Origin: Ectothiorhodospiraceae bacterium
GTDB taxonomy: Bacteria > Pseudomonadota > Gammaproteobacteria > HK1
Direction: 5' to 3'
Assembly (NCBI GenBank): GCA_024234875.1
Contig: JACKNM010000017.1
Coordinates: 62,001 to 126,000 of the forward strand
Length of the DNA: 64,000 nucleotides
Position numbers and translations under genes: made by a program. Below, one piece after another: positions 54,165-63,324 of the stretch; within the stretch, counting starts at the first letter, position 1, and each line of letters starts with the position of its first letter. The notes under the pieces are model-generated. The model saw only the letters and a list, made by a program, of their open reading frames with translations, was not told the origin of the DNA and did no database searches.

Positions 54165-55367
54165 ATGCGATACGCGAGCATCGTCCGTCGTCTCGATTCC
54201 AAGGCCTCGCGCGCGTGGGCGATCCACGCCGCGGCGGCGCGACGCCAGGCGGCGGGGGAGGACGTCATCCTGCTCAGCATCGGCGATCCCGATTTCGGGA
54301 CCCCGGTCGCGGTGGTCGAGCGCGCGTTCGAGGCGTTGCGCGCAGGGCGGACCAGGTACGGTGGCTTTGCCGGCGATCCGGCGCTGCGCGAGGCGGTGGC
54401 GCGTCAGCAGACACGGATCCAGGGCCGCGAGGTCGCGCCGGACGAGGTGACGATCTTCGTCGGCGCGCAGAACGCGCTCTATGCGGCGGCGCGGTGCCTG
54501 GTGGAGAGCGGTGACGAGGCGGTGGTGTTCGACCCCGGCTACGTGACCTACGAGGGCGTGGTGGCGGCGACCGGTGCGACGCGGGTCGACGTGTTGCTCG
54601 ATGCGTCGCGGGGGTTCCACCTCGATCCCGAGCGGTTGCGCGCCGCGATCACCAGCCGCACCCGGATGTTGCTCCTCAACACGCCGCACAACCCGACCGG
54701 GATGGTGATGCGTGCCGAGGAGCTGGCGGCGATCGCCGAGCTCGCCCGCGAGCACGATCTCTGGGTGGTGGCCGACGAGGTCTACGCGGATCTCGTCTTC
54801 GACGTGCCGCACGTGAGCATCGCGTCGCTACCCGGCATGGCCGAGCGCTCGGTGGTCGTCGGGTCGGTCTCGAAGTCGCATGCGATGCAGGGTTGGCGAA
54901 TCGGCTGGACGGTGGCGCCGCGTGAGCTCACCGGGCATCTGACCAATCTCATCAAGCCGATGCACTACGGCACCGCGCCGTTCGTGCAGGACGCGGCGGC
55001 GTTCGCGCTGTCGACCGATCTCGAGGAGGTCGGGCTGATGCGGGCTGCCTACCGCCGGCGCCGCGACCTCGTGTGGCACCGACTCGAGGCCGTTCCCGGG
55101 CTACGCTGCTCGCCGCCGGAAGGCTCGATGTTCCTGTTCGTGGACGTGCGTGGCACCGGGCTCGACGGCGAGGCCTTCGCCGAGGGCTTGCTCGACTTCG
55201 CCGGCGTCTCGCTGTTGCCGGGCTCGGGCTTCGGACCGTCGGTGGTCGGCTACGTGCGGCTCAGCCTGTCCGCGCCGGAGGCGGTGCTCGAGCGCGCCTG
55301 CGATCGAATCGAGCGGTATGTCGAGCACCTGCGCCGCGGCGCAGCCGGGCAGAGGAGCGGACGATGA
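54165..55367 (+). CDS. PLP-dependent class I aminotransferase
   Basis: This is a 400-residue fold-type I aminotransferase (AspC/AlaA-like). It begins with a region like other bacterial aspartate aminotransferases, SKASRAWAIHAAAARRQAAG and LLSIGDPDFGTPVAVVERAF. It then has LLLNTPHNPTGMVMRAEELA, WVVADEVYADLVFD, and the PLP lysine in GSVSKSHAMQGWRIGWTVAP. The exact amino-donor is unclear. It is placed 133 bases after aapP and overlaps the next gene by 4 bases (ATGA), so it may use amino acids brought in by Aap. Confidence 0.85.
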   Translation: MRYASIVRRLDSKASRAWAIHAAAARRQAAGEDVILLSIGDPDFGTPVAVVERAFEALRAGRTRYGGFAGDPALREAVARQQTRIQGREVAPDEVTIFVGAQNALYAAARCLVESGDEAVVFDPGYVTYEGVVAATGATRVDVLLDASRGFHLDPERLRAAITSRTRMLLLNTPHNPTGMVMRAEELAAIAELAREHDLWVVADEVYADLVFDVPHVSIASLPGMAERSVVVGSVSKSHAMQGWRIGWTVAPRELTGHLTNLIKPMHYGTAPFVQDAAAFALSTDLEEVGLMRAAYRRRRDLVWHRLEAVPGLRCSPPEGSMFLFVDVRGTGLDGEAFAEGLLDFAGVSLLPGSGFGPSVVGYVRLSLSAPEAVLERACDRIERYVEHLRRGAAGQRSGR

Positions 55368-56317
55368 TCTACGTGGCGAACTCCGAGGCGACGCCGGGGG
55401 CCGAGACCACGGTGCGGGCGCTGGTCGACGGCGCGTCGGGTCTGGACGCGATCGAGGCGGGCATTCGGTTGGTGGAGAAGGACCCGTCGATTCGCAGCGT
55501 CGGCTACAACTCCTGGCCCAATCTCCTCGGCGACCTCGAGCTCGACGCCGCGATGATGGACGGTGACACGCTCCGCACGGGTGCGGTGGGGGCGTTGCGT
55601 GGCTTCCTGCATCCGGTGAGCGTCGCCCGCGCGGTGATGGAGCGCCTCCCGCACGAGCTGCTGGTGGGCGAGGGGGCAGCGCGCTTCGCGGCCGAGATCG
55701 GCGCCGAGGCTGCGGTCAACGAGACCGAGGACTGCCGCGCCGCATGGCGGCGGATGCTGGAGGCGAACGCGAGCCCCGAGCAACTCGCCGACTGGCCGTC
55801 GGGGCCGCTGGCCGAGCTCAGCATGCGGGCCGCCGATCCGGAGGTCGGGCGCGATACCACCGTGTTCCTGACCCACGACCGGGCCGGCTCGATCGCCGCC
55901 GGTGTGAGCACCTCGGGTTGGGCCTGGAAGTACCCCGGGCGTCTCGGCGACAGTCCGCTCATCGGTGCCGGCTGCTACGCGGATACCGCTTTCGGCGCGG
56001 CTGCGTGCACGGGGACGGGGGAGATGACGATCCGCGCGTCCACCGCCCGCTCGGTCGTCCTCTACATGAAGACCGGGATGACGGTGGAGGAGGCGGTGAT
56101 GGAGGCGGTCGACGACCTTCGTCGTCTGCGCGGAGGGCTGCTGTTCGGCGTCCAGATCCACGCCATCGACCCGCACGGCGGACACAAGGTGGTTTACGCC
56201 TACCAGCCGAAGATGGAGGAATCCCTCGCCCGGCGCGCAGCGAGCGCGCGGCACTGGTTCTGGCGCGAGGGCATGGCCGGGCCGGAGCTCCGCGACAGCG
56301 AGCGAGTGCGTCTGTGA
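55364..56317 (+). CDS. N4-(beta-N-acetylglucosaminyl)-L-asparaginase/isoaspartyl peptidase family
   Basis: This is an Ntn-hydrolase of the glycosylasparaginase (T2) family. It has GYNSWPNLLGDLELDAAMMD early, then the predicted autocleavage and nucleophile site GRDTTVFLTHDRAGSIAAGV (glycosylasparaginase normally reads HDTIG). STSGWAWKYPGRLGDSPLIG and GAGCYADTAFGAAACTGTGE follow, the classic family pattern. It is expected to be a precursor that self-cleaves to alpha and beta subunits. The ATG at 55364 overlaps the aminotransferase stop. It may hydrolyse beta-aspartyl or N-acylated asparagine substrates; the true substrate is unknown. No signal peptide is visible. Confidence 0.85.
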   Translation: MIYVANSEATPGAETTVRALVDGASGLDAIEAGIRLVEKDPSIRSVGYNSWPNLLGDLELDAAMMDGDTLRTGAVGALRGFLHPVSVARAVMERLPHELLVGEGAARFAAEIGAEAAVNETEDCRAAWRRMLEANASPEQLADWPSGPLAELSMRAADPEVGRDTTVFLTHDRAGSIAAGVSTSGWAWKYPGRLGDSPLIGAGCYADTAFGAAACTGTGEMTIRASTARSVVLYMKTGMTVEEAVMEAVDDLRRLRGGLLFGVQIHAIDPHGGHKVVYAYQPKMEESLARRAASARHWFWREGMAGPELRDSERVRL

Positions 56318-56333
56318 CGTCTCGTCCGCGGGC

Positions 56334-57287
56334 TCAGGCGCGCTCGCGCTCCAGCACCCCGGTGAGGCAGCCGAACCCCCCCGCCGCCTTGATCAGCTCT
56401 CGGGCCTCGACGGTGACGCAGGTGATCCCGAGGGCCTCGTAGAAGCGCTGGTAACGGTCGTAGCCGGCCTCGAGCAGAATGCGCCGCGGGGCGAGGGTGA
56501 CGAAGTTCATCGCCCGATTCATCTCGCGGTCGGTGCCCTCGGGCAGGAACGCGACCTCGTGGCCTCGCTCGCGCAGTGCGATCACCAGGGCGTGGGGGGT
56601 GCGCCGCGGCCAGGCGATGGCCAGGTCGTGGTCGACGATCCTGAGCATGCCCATCAGATGCATGGTCCCGTACGGCATGTCGACCACCAGGCAGTCCACG
56701 CCGTCGGTGGCCAGCGTCTGAGCGATCTGCGTGATCGCGGCGTCGTTGGTGCGATGCCCCCGGCCGACCACCACCGTGCGCGGGTCCAGCCAGGCCGCGT
56801 CCGCCCCCTCGAACACCCCGGTTCCGGCGATGCTGCGCACGATCGGGACGCCGAGCGCGGCGAGGCGCAGCGCGAGCCAGCGTTCCTCGCCGGCGCGCAC
56901 CGTGGACGCGGGGCGCGCGAGAACCACGCCCTGGGGCGTCGCGAGCATCAGATCGGCGCAGAACATCTGGTTCGGCGGCGGGGTCTCGGGCGGGACGACG
57001 AGATGGACCGCCACGCCTTCGGCGCGAAACGCGTCGGCCAGCGCGTCGTGCTCGGCGCCCGCCCGGTCGACGTCGAGCGGCGCCAGCATCTGCACCGCGT
57101 CCGGGTCGCTCGAGGCCGCGAGCTCGGGACCGGGTCGATGGAGCACCACTGCGGTGAGCCGACGCCATTCGCTGTCGATCCCGCAATGGCCCCAGACGCT
57201 ACCCACCTCCTGGGCCAGCGAGCGGATCCGGGGTGACCAGCCCGGCCCGCCATAGGCGGAGGTGCCGAAGGTCGAGTCGTCGCTCAT
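56334..57287 (-). CDS. Amidinotransferase/dimethylargininase-family enzyme
   Basis: This is a 317-residue guanidino-modifying enzyme (pentein fold) related to dimethylarginine dimethylaminohydrolase and arginine deiminase. The pentein repeat motifs are GTGVFEGADAAWLDPRTVVV, the catalytic His in MPYGTMHLMGMLRIVDHDL, MNRAMNFVTLAPRRILLEAG, and the nucleophile Cys in AGGFGCLTGVLERERA near the C-terminus. The ATG at 57287 is preceded by GAGCGAG. It converges on the Ntn-hydrolase gene. Likely products are citrulline and an amine, or ornithine and urea, depending on the substrate, which is not determined. Confidence 0.8.
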   Translation of the reverse strand: MSDDSTFGTSAYGGPGWSPRIRSLAQEVGSVWGHCGIDSEWRRLTAVVLHRPGPELAASSDPDAVQMLAPLDVDRAGAEHDALADAFRAEGVAVHLVVPPETPPPNQMFCADLMLATPQGVVLARPASTVRAGEERWLALRLAALGVPIVRSIAGTGVFEGADAAWLDPRTVVVGRGHRTNDAAITQIAQTLATDGVDCLVVDMPYGTMHLMGMLRIVDHDLAIAWPRRTPHALVIALRERGHEVAFLPEGTDREMNRAMNFVTLAPRRILLEAGYDRYQRFYEALGITCVTVEARELIKAAGGFGCLTGVLERERA

Positions 57288-57449
57288 CTCGCTCTCGCCA
57301 TGCTCGTTGGAACGCCGCGCGCCGTGCCGGCGCGGGCCTGGCGTCGGGGCGCGCGGGATCATACTCTCCGCCGGCCGTCGCCGAGGCCCGCGGGCTCCCG
57401 CCACCCGTCTCGGAGCCGTCGTTCCCAACCCCTGTGCTGGAGCCAGGTC

Positions 57450-58661
57450 ATGCGCGCGCTGCTCGCGAGCGAGGCCGCCCGCGATCCCGACTACCGGCGA
57501 TTCTGGACGATGGCCGCGGTGGACGCCTTCGGGATGGGCGGCGAGCAGGTCACCATCGGCCTGCTCGCCCTGCAGATCGGCGGCTCGTCGGCCTGGGTCG
57601 GCGGTGCGATGGCGTTGTTCTTCGCCCCGATGGCGGTGATCGGGGTGCCGGCCGGCGCGCTGGCCGACCGGATGGAGCGCCGGCATCTCCTGCGTCGGGT
57701 CGCGCTGCTGGAATGCATCGTGCTCGCCGTCACCGCGGTCCTGGTCGGGCACGCCGCGGTCGCATCGGTGGCGCTGCTGATGGCGGTGGTGCTCTCGGGG
57801 AGCTGTCGGGCGGTGCATTCGGCGGTCCGGGCCAGCTATGCCTTCGACCTCGTGGGCACTGGCCGCGTGGTGGCCGGCATCGGTCTCCTCAATCTCGGGG
57901 TTCGGGCGGGTCAGCTCGTCGGCGCGCTCGCGGCGGGGCTGGCGTACCGACACGGCGGACCCGAGACGGCCTATGCGACGCTCGCGATCGCGCACCTCCT
58001 CGCCTGGTGGCTCGGGCGGCGGCTTCGCTCGGCCGGGCGCGCGGCGGTGGCGCCGGAGCGCGGGAGCTGGGGTGAGACGCTGCGCGACTATGCGCGAGAG
58101 ATGCGCGAGAACCGCGTGCTGCTCGCCCTCGTCGGTATCACCGCCGCGGTCGAGATTCTGGGGTTCTCCTTCAGCACCGCGCTGCCGGAGATCGCGACCC
58201 TGCGTCTCGGCATCGGCGCGGACGGCCTGGGGCTCATGCATGCCACGCGCTATGCGGGCGGGCTGACGGCGGCGCTGGTGCTCGCCCTGAACGGGGACCG
58301 CGCACGACGCGGGCCGCTGTTCCTCGCCGTGGTGTGTTGCTTCGGATGCGCGGTCGTGTTGCTCGGTTGGGCCCCCGGTCTACCGTCCACCCTCGTCGCG
58401 CTGGCGCTGGTGGCGATGCTGGCGGCCGCCTCCGACGTCCTCACCCAGAGCATGATGCAACTCTGCGTCGCGGACCGGCTCCGCGGGCGGGCGATGGGGG
58501 CGTGGGTGCTGGCGGTGGGCACCGCACCGCTCGGCCACCTGTGGCTCGGCGCGCTCATCGCCAGCATCGGCATCCCCGCCGCGCTCGGGTTGAATGGCGC
58601 CGCGCTGCTCGCGGTCGGGGTGCTCGCGTTACTCCTCGCGCCGCGTCTGCGGCGGTTGTGA
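57450..58661 (+). CDS. MFS transporter
   Basis: This is a 403-residue membrane transporter of the major facilitator superfamily, with about 11-12 hydrophobic helices. A loop signature (GVPAGALADRMERRHLLRRV) lies between helices 2 and 3. It resembles enterobactin-exporter-like (EntS-type) MFS proteins. No substrate can be inferred. It is divergent from the amidinotransferase-family gene across 162 bases and converges with moaC. The ATG at 57450 is preceded by AGCCAGG and fits the transmembrane start. Confidence 0.82.
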   Translation: MRALLASEAARDPDYRRFWTMAAVDAFGMGGEQVTIGLLALQIGGSSAWVGGAMALFFAPMAVIGVPAGALADRMERRHLLRRVALLECIVLAVTAVLVGHAAVASVALLMAVVLSGSCRAVHSAVRASYAFDLVGTGRVVAGIGLLNLGVRAGQLVGALAAGLAYRHGGPETAYATLAIAHLLAWWLGRRLRSAGRAAVAPERGSWGETLRDYAREMRENRVLLALVGITAAVEILGFSFSTALPEIATLRLGIGADGLGLMHATRYAGGLTAALVLALNGDRARRGPLFLAVVCCFGCAVVLLGWAPGLPSTLVALALVAMLAAASDVLTQSMMQLCVADRLRGRAMGAWVLAVGTAPLGHLWLGALIASIGIPAALGLNGAALLAVGVLALLLAPRLRRL

Positions 58662-58687
58662 GCGGCGAATCGCGGAGCCCGCCGAGG

Positions 58688-59191
58688 TCACGGTGCGGCG
58701 GCGTCGGGCTCGGGCCGGCGCCAGTGACCCGAGCGGCCGCCGCGCTTCTCGACCAGGCGCACCGCGGTGATCTCCATCCCGCGGTCGACCGCCTTGCACA
58801 TGTCGTAGACGGTCAGCAGCGCCACCTGCACCGCGGTCAGCGCCTCCATCTCCACCCCGGTGCGACCGACGGTCTCGGCAGTGGCGCGGCAGATCACGCA
58901 GCCGGCGGCCGGGTCCGTGGTCAGCTCGAGGGCGACGCGGGTCAGCGGCAAGGGGTGGCAGAGCGGGATGAGGTCGGCGGTGCGCTTGGCGCCGGTGATG
59001 CCCGCGAGTCGGGCGACCGCCAGCACGTCGCCCTTGGCGTGCGATCCGGCGACGATTCGGGCGAGGGTCTCGGGGCGCATCGTGATCCGGCCCTCGGCGA
59101 CGGCGACCCGGCGGGTCTCCGGCTTGTCGCCGACGTCCACCATGTGGGCCTCGCCGGCAGCGTCGAAGTGGGTGAGCTCGGGGTCGCTCAT
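58688..59191 (-). CDS. moaC: Cyclic pyranopterin monophosphate synthase MoaC
   Basis: MoaC makes cyclic pyranopterin monophosphate in molybdenum cofactor synthesis. The 167-residue protein begins LTHFDAAGEAHMVDVGDKPE and carries GDVLAVARLAGITGAKRTAD, LIPLCHPLPLTRVALELTTD, and VGRTGVEMEALTAVQVALLT with YDMCKAVDRGMEI. GGAGG lies 11 bases upstream of the ATG at 59191. It is divergent from moaD. MoaA is not in the window. Confidence 0.96.
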   Translation of the reverse strand: MSDPELTHFDAAGEAHMVDVGDKPETRRVAVAEGRITMRPETLARIVAGSHAKGDVLAVARLAGITGAKRTADLIPLCHPLPLTRVALELTTDPAAGCVICRATAETVGRTGVEMEALTAVQVALLTVYDMCKAVDRGMEITAVRLVEKRGGRSGHWRRPEPDAAAP

Positions 59192-59394
59192 CTCGGGGCA
59201 TCCTCCAGTTCTGCGCCGGTCGGCCCGCGGGGCCGCGCTCCGGCCGGGCGCGGGGGCATGGTAGGTACAGCGCGGGATCGATGCCAGCGGTGCCGCGGCC
59301 CCTGGCCAGCTCGGCACCGAGGTGGGTACCCTGCAGCGGTCGAGCGATCATCTGGTGCGCGCCGTCATCGGCGCCGGAGACGGGAACCCAATCG

Positions 59395-59628
59395 ATGGCA
59401 GTGACTGTGAAGCTCTTCGCGAGCCTGCGTGAGCGGCTCGGCAACGCCGAGCTGCGGCTCGACCTCGCGCGTGGTGGCGACGTCGCCACGGTGTGGCGGA
59501 TGGTGAGCGGCGAGCCGGCGCTCCCCGCGAACGTGCGTTGTGCCGTGAACCTCGAGTACGTCGATGCGAGCCATCCGGTGCGCGATGGCGACGAGGTGGG
59601 CTTCTTCCCCCCGGTGACCGGCGGCTGA
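59395..59628 (+). CDS. moaD: Molybdopterin synthase sulfur carrier MoaD
   Basis: MoaD is a ubiquitin-like protein that carries sulfur as a C-terminal thiocarboxylate for molybdopterin synthase. The 77-residue protein has VKLFASLRERLGNAELRLDL, then NVRCAVNLEYVDASHPVRDG, DEVGFFPPVTGG and ends with the required Gly-Gly. Its large-subunit partner moaE is not found downstream; glnD ends on the other strand 9 bases away. The start ATG at 59395 is the first with a plausible spacing from GGAG. Confidence 0.92.
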   Translation: MAVTVKLFASLRERLGNAELRLDLARGGDVATVWRMVSGEPALPANVRCAVNLEYVDASHPVRDGDEVGFFPPVTGG

Positions 59629-59637
59629 GCCGCGCGC

Positions 59638-62286
59638 TCAGGCGGCCTCGATCGCGTCGCGCACCCGTTTCGCGACGTCGCGGGCGCGCGCGGTCGGAAG
59701 TGGTCGATTGGTGGCGTCGGTGACGTAGAAGACGTCCTCGGCGCGCTCGCCGAAGGTCGCGATCTTGGCGTTCTGCAGGCGGACGTCGGCATCCGCCAGC
59801 GCCCAGCCGATGCGCGCCAGCAGCCCCGGGCGGTCGGCGGCGGTGACCACCATGACGCTGCGCCCACTCGGGTCGTCGGGCTCGAACGCGACGTCGGTGA
59901 CGGTGCGGAAGCTCCGTAACCGGCGGCTCAACATGCGGTGGTCGCCGGTGTCGCGCGCGGTCGACGGGTGCTCCAGTGCGGCAGCCAGACTGCGCGCGAG
60001 CTGGTGTTGCGCGCCCGGGTCGGTGAGCGGGTTGGCGTCGAGATCGAGCACCACGTAGGAGTCGAGCGTCATCCCGTTGTCGGCGGTGATGATGCGCGCA
60101 TCGACGATGTCCAGGCCCTGGCGGCCGAGCACCGAGGTGGTGGCGGCGAACAGGAACTCCTGGTCGCGCGCGTAGACGAAGACGTCGGTGCCGCCGCGCC
60201 CGGGACGAACGATCACCAACGGAAGATCCGCCGGGGTCGAGTGCACGATGGCCGCGGTGTGCCACGCGATCTCCTCGGCGCGGTGGCGCAGGAAATAGTC
60301 CTCACCGAGCCCCGCCCACAGTGCTCGCGCCGCCTCGGATCGGACGTCCGCAGCCGCGAGCAGCGCGAGCGCCGCTTCCTGGCGCTCGCGCAGCAACGCC
60401 TCGCGATCGACCGGAGCCTCGAGGCCGAGGCGCAGCGCGCGCTCGGTGGCGACGAAGAGATCCCGCAGCAGTCGCGCCTTCCAGTCGTTCCAGAGCTTGG
60501 GGTTGGTGCCACGGATGTCGGCGACGGTGAGCAGGTAGAGATAGCGCAGGTGGTTGCGGTCGCCGACCAGGCGGGCGAACTCGCGCACCACCTCCGGGTC
60601 GTAGATGTCACGGCGTTGCGCGGTCACCGACATCAGCAGGTGATGGCGGACCAGCCACTCGACGAGGCGAGTGTCGTACGGCCCCATCTCGTGGCGCTCG
60701 CAGAACGCCACCGCGTCGTCGGCACCGAGCTCGGAGTGGTCGCCGCCCCGGCCCTTGGCGAGGTCGTGGAAGAGCGCGGCGATGCTCAGCAGCTCCGGCT
60801 TCGGCAGGCGCTGATAGATCTCGGCGCAGTGCGTGTCGGCCTCGTCTGGCGCCGGCGTCGCCATCGCGTTGACGTTCGCCACCACGAACAGCGAGTGCTC
60901 GTCCACGGTGTAGGCGTGGAACAGGTCGTACTGCATCTTGCCGACGACCGCGTCGAACTCGGGCAGGTACGCGCCGAGCACCCCGTAGCGGTGCATCCGG
61001 CGCAGGGTCCCGGCGACGCCGTGTGGTTGGCGCATGATCTCGGCGAACAGGCTGCGGGCGCGGATGTCGCCGCGGAAGCGGCGGTCGACGAGATAGCGGT
61101 GGTCGCGCACCAGACGAATGGTGGAGGCGCGCACGCCGTCGAGCTCGGGGCGCCGCTCGAGCAGCAGGAACAGCTCGAGGAGGGCGTAGGGATAGCGCCG
61201 GAAGACCCCGTCGTCGATGGCCTCGAGGTAACCGTTCACGGCGCGGAAGCGGCGGCTGATCGGCTCCACCCGGCGCGGGTGGTCGGCGTGCAGGATCGCC
61301 TCCTCGAACAGCTCGAGCAGCATCTCGTTGAGACGGGCGACCTCGATCGCGGTGCGATAGTAGCGCTGCATCAGCTTCTCGACCGCGAGATTGGCATCGT
61401 CGTCGAGATAGCCGAAGCGGGCTGCCAGCCGGCGCTGGAGGTCGAACAGGAGGCGATCCTCACGCCGGCCGGCGAGCACGTGCATCGCGAAGCGCAGCTC
61501 CCACAGGAAGTCCTGCCCGGCGAGCAGCGAGCGCAGCTCGCTCTCGGTCAGGAAGTGCTGCTGGTGGAGCTCCTCCAGCGTCTGCACCCCGAAGTGGCGT
61601 TTGGCCACCCAGCCCACGGTCTGGATGTCGCGCAGTCCACCCGGGCTCTCCTTGACGTTCGGCTCGAGGTTGTACGCGGTGTCGTGGAAGCGGTGGTGGC
61701 GCGTCGCCTGCTCGGTGCGCTTGGCGGCGAAGAAGTCGCGGCTCGGCCAGATCCGGTCGGGGCCGGTGGCCGCTCGCATCGCCTGGTACAGCGCCTCGGG
61801 GCCGGTGAGCCGACGCGCCTCCATCAAGGTGGTGGCGACGCTCACGTCGCCGGCCGCGACCTCGGCGCATTCCTCGACGGTGCGCACGCCGTGACCGATG
61901 GCGAGGCCGGCGTCCCACAGCGTCGTCAGGAATGCGCGCAGGCGCTCCTCGAGCGGCGGGCTCGGGGTAGCGGCGAGCAGGATCAGCACGTCGACGTCGG
62001 AGTGCGGGTGCAGCTCGTGGCGCCCGTACCCGCCCACCGCGACCAGACAGGCCGCGTCGTCCTCGAGCCCGGCCCCGGTCCAGGCGAGGGCGAGGAGTCG
62101 ATCGACGAAGGCCGCGCGTTGACGTACCAGGGCGCAGGCCGGCACGCCCGACTCGTGGCGCTCGAGCAACTCGCGATCGGCGTCGGCCAGGGTCTGGCGC
62201 AGCGCCGCCGCGGCGGCGGCGCCGGTCACCGATTGCGCTGGTGGCAGCGCGGCGAGCGGCATGCCCTCGGCGCTCGAGTCGCTCAC
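59638..62286 (-). CDS. glnD: Bifunctional [protein-PII] uridylyltransferase GlnD
   Basis: GlnD senses glutamine and uridylylates or deuridylylates PII to regulate nitrogen metabolism. The 882-residue protein has the nucleotidyltransferase motif GGYGRHELHPHSDVDVLILL, a GlnD-PII domain, an HD domain (LFHDLAKGRGGDHSELGADD) and two C-terminal ACT domains (VFVYARDQEFLFAATTSVLG; VMVVTAADRPGLLARIGWAL). It lies 4 bases downstream of map, as in E. coli. With the Aap transporter and the Ntn-hydrolase it adds a nitrogen-control theme to this end of the window. Confidence 0.96.
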   Translation of the reverse strand: MSDSSAEGMPLAALPPAQSVTGAAAAAALRQTLADADRELLERHESGVPACALVRQRAAFVDRLLALAWTGAGLEDDAACLVAVGGYGRHELHPHSDVDVLILLAATPSPPLEERLRAFLTTLWDAGLAIGHGVRTVEECAEVAAGDVSVATTLMEARRLTGPEALYQAMRAATGPDRIWPSRDFFAAKRTEQATRHHRFHDTAYNLEPNVKESPGGLRDIQTVGWVAKRHFGVQTLEELHQQHFLTESELRSLLAGQDFLWELRFAMHVLAGRREDRLLFDLQRRLAARFGYLDDDANLAVEKLMQRYYRTAIEVARLNEMLLELFEEAILHADHPRRVEPISRRFRAVNGYLEAIDDGVFRRYPYALLELFLLLERRPELDGVRASTIRLVRDHRYLVDRRFRGDIRARSLFAEIMRQPHGVAGTLRRMHRYGVLGAYLPEFDAVVGKMQYDLFHAYTVDEHSLFVVANVNAMATPAPDEADTHCAEIYQRLPKPELLSIAALFHDLAKGRGGDHSELGADDAVAFCERHEMGPYDTRLVEWLVRHHLLMSVTAQRRDIYDPEVVREFARLVGDRNHLRYLYLLTVADIRGTNPKLWNDWKARLLRDLFVATERALRLGLEAPVDREALLRERQEAALALLAAADVRSEAARALWAGLGEDYFLRHRAEEIAWHTAAIVHSTPADLPLVIVRPGRGGTDVFVYARDQEFLFAATTSVLGRQGLDIVDARIITADNGMTLDSYVVLDLDANPLTDPGAQHQLARSLAAALEHPSTARDTGDHRMLSRRLRSFRTVTDVAFEPDDPSGRSVMVVTAADRPGLLARIGWALADADVRLQNAKIATFGERAEDVFYVTDATNRPLPTARARDVAKRVRDAIEAA

Positions 62287-62290
62287 CCGC

Positions 62291-63076
62291 TCAGACGTCG
62301 TCGTCGCCGTCGTCGCCGTCGCAGCGGGTCAGGATCTCCACCCCGGCCTCCGTCACCAGGACGGTGTGCTCCCACTGCGCCGAGAGACTCCGGTCCTTCG
62401 TCACCACCGTCCAGCCGTCGCGCAGGGTCTTCACGTGACGGGCGCCGGCGTTGACCATCGGCTCGATGGTGAAGGTCATGCCCGGCTCGAGCCGCTCGCG
62501 CGTGCCCGGGACCCCGTAGTGCAGGACCTGCGGCTCGGTGTGGAACTCGCGTCCGATGCCGTGGCCGCAGTAGTCGCGGACCACCGAGAACCCGTTGCGC
62601 TCGACATGGGTCTGGATTGCGTGGCCGACGTCACCGAGCGTGGCTCCCGGACGGACGGTGTCGATGCCGACGAACATCGCCTCGCGGGCGACTCGGGTCA
62701 GGCGGCGCGCAAGGACCGACGGCTCGCCGATGTAGAACATCTTGCTGGTGTCGCCGTGGAATCCGTCCTTGATGACGGTGATGTCGATGTTGAGGATGTC
62801 ACCGTCCTTGAGCGTCCGGTCCCCGGGGATTCCGTGACACACCTGATGGTTGACCGAGGTGCAGATCGACCTCGGGAAACCGCGGTAGTTGAGCGGCGCC
62901 GGAACCGCCTGCTGCTGCTCCACGATGTAGGCGTGGCAAAGCGCGTCGAGGTGCCCGGTGGTCACGCCGGGGCGGACGTGCGGCCGGATCATGCGCAGCA
63001 CCTCGGCGGCCAGGCGGCCGGCCACGCGCATCCTCTCGATGTCCTCGGCCGACTTGATCTCGATGCTGCCCCGCAT
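62291..63076 (-). CDS. map: Methionine aminopeptidase type I
   Basis: Map removes initiator methionine from new proteins. The 261-residue protein contains IEIKSAEDIERMRVAGRLAA, PLNYRGFPRSICTSVNHQVC, the metal ligands in DGDILNIDITVIKDGFHGDT, and VRDYCGHGIGREFHTEPQVL and GMTFTIEPMVNAG. The tail is acidic (DGDDGDDDV). It is divergent from rpsB, the order conserved in E. coli and many proteobacteria. Confidence 0.96.
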   Translation of the reverse strand: MRGSIEIKSAEDIERMRVAGRLAAEVLRMIRPHVRPGVTTGHLDALCHAYIVEQQQAVPAPLNYRGFPRSICTSVNHQVCHGIPGDRTLKDGDILNIDITVIKDGFHGDTSKMFYIGEPSVLARRLTRVAREAMFVGIDTVRPGATLGDVGHAIQTHVERNGFSVVRDYCGHGIGREFHTEPQVLHYGVPGTRERLEPGMTFTIEPMVNAGARHVKTLRDGWTVVTKDRSLSAQWEHTVLVTEAGVEILTRCDGDDGDDDV

Positions 63077-63140
63077 GACTCCCCGCTCGCCTCTCCGGCG
63101 CCCGTGCGCCAGTGCGACGGGTTGTCGCGGCGACGCGTCG

Positions 63141-63169
63141 TTGTGGCGAAAAGGGGCCTATGGTATAAA
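63141..63169 (+). promoter_or_regulatory. Sigma-70 promoter for rpsB
   Basis: TTGTGG (-35) is separated by 17 bases from TATAAA (-10), which is preceded by TGG, giving an extended -10. It lies about 155 bases before the rpsB start and agrees with the long leaders of ribosomal genes, where S2 can autoregulate. Confidence 0.65.
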
Positions 63170-63324
63170 GCGCGGCTGCGGTTAGCAATGCCGCGGTCAG
63201 AGACCAAACCACCTCGCACGTGTGCCGACACGCGAACCCGGGTGCCCCGGCGTGGCCTCAGAGCCGAGCCGGGGTTGGTTCGTGGGGCATGCGGAGGCCC
63301 AACCCGATCGGAGTGAGGACAGAC

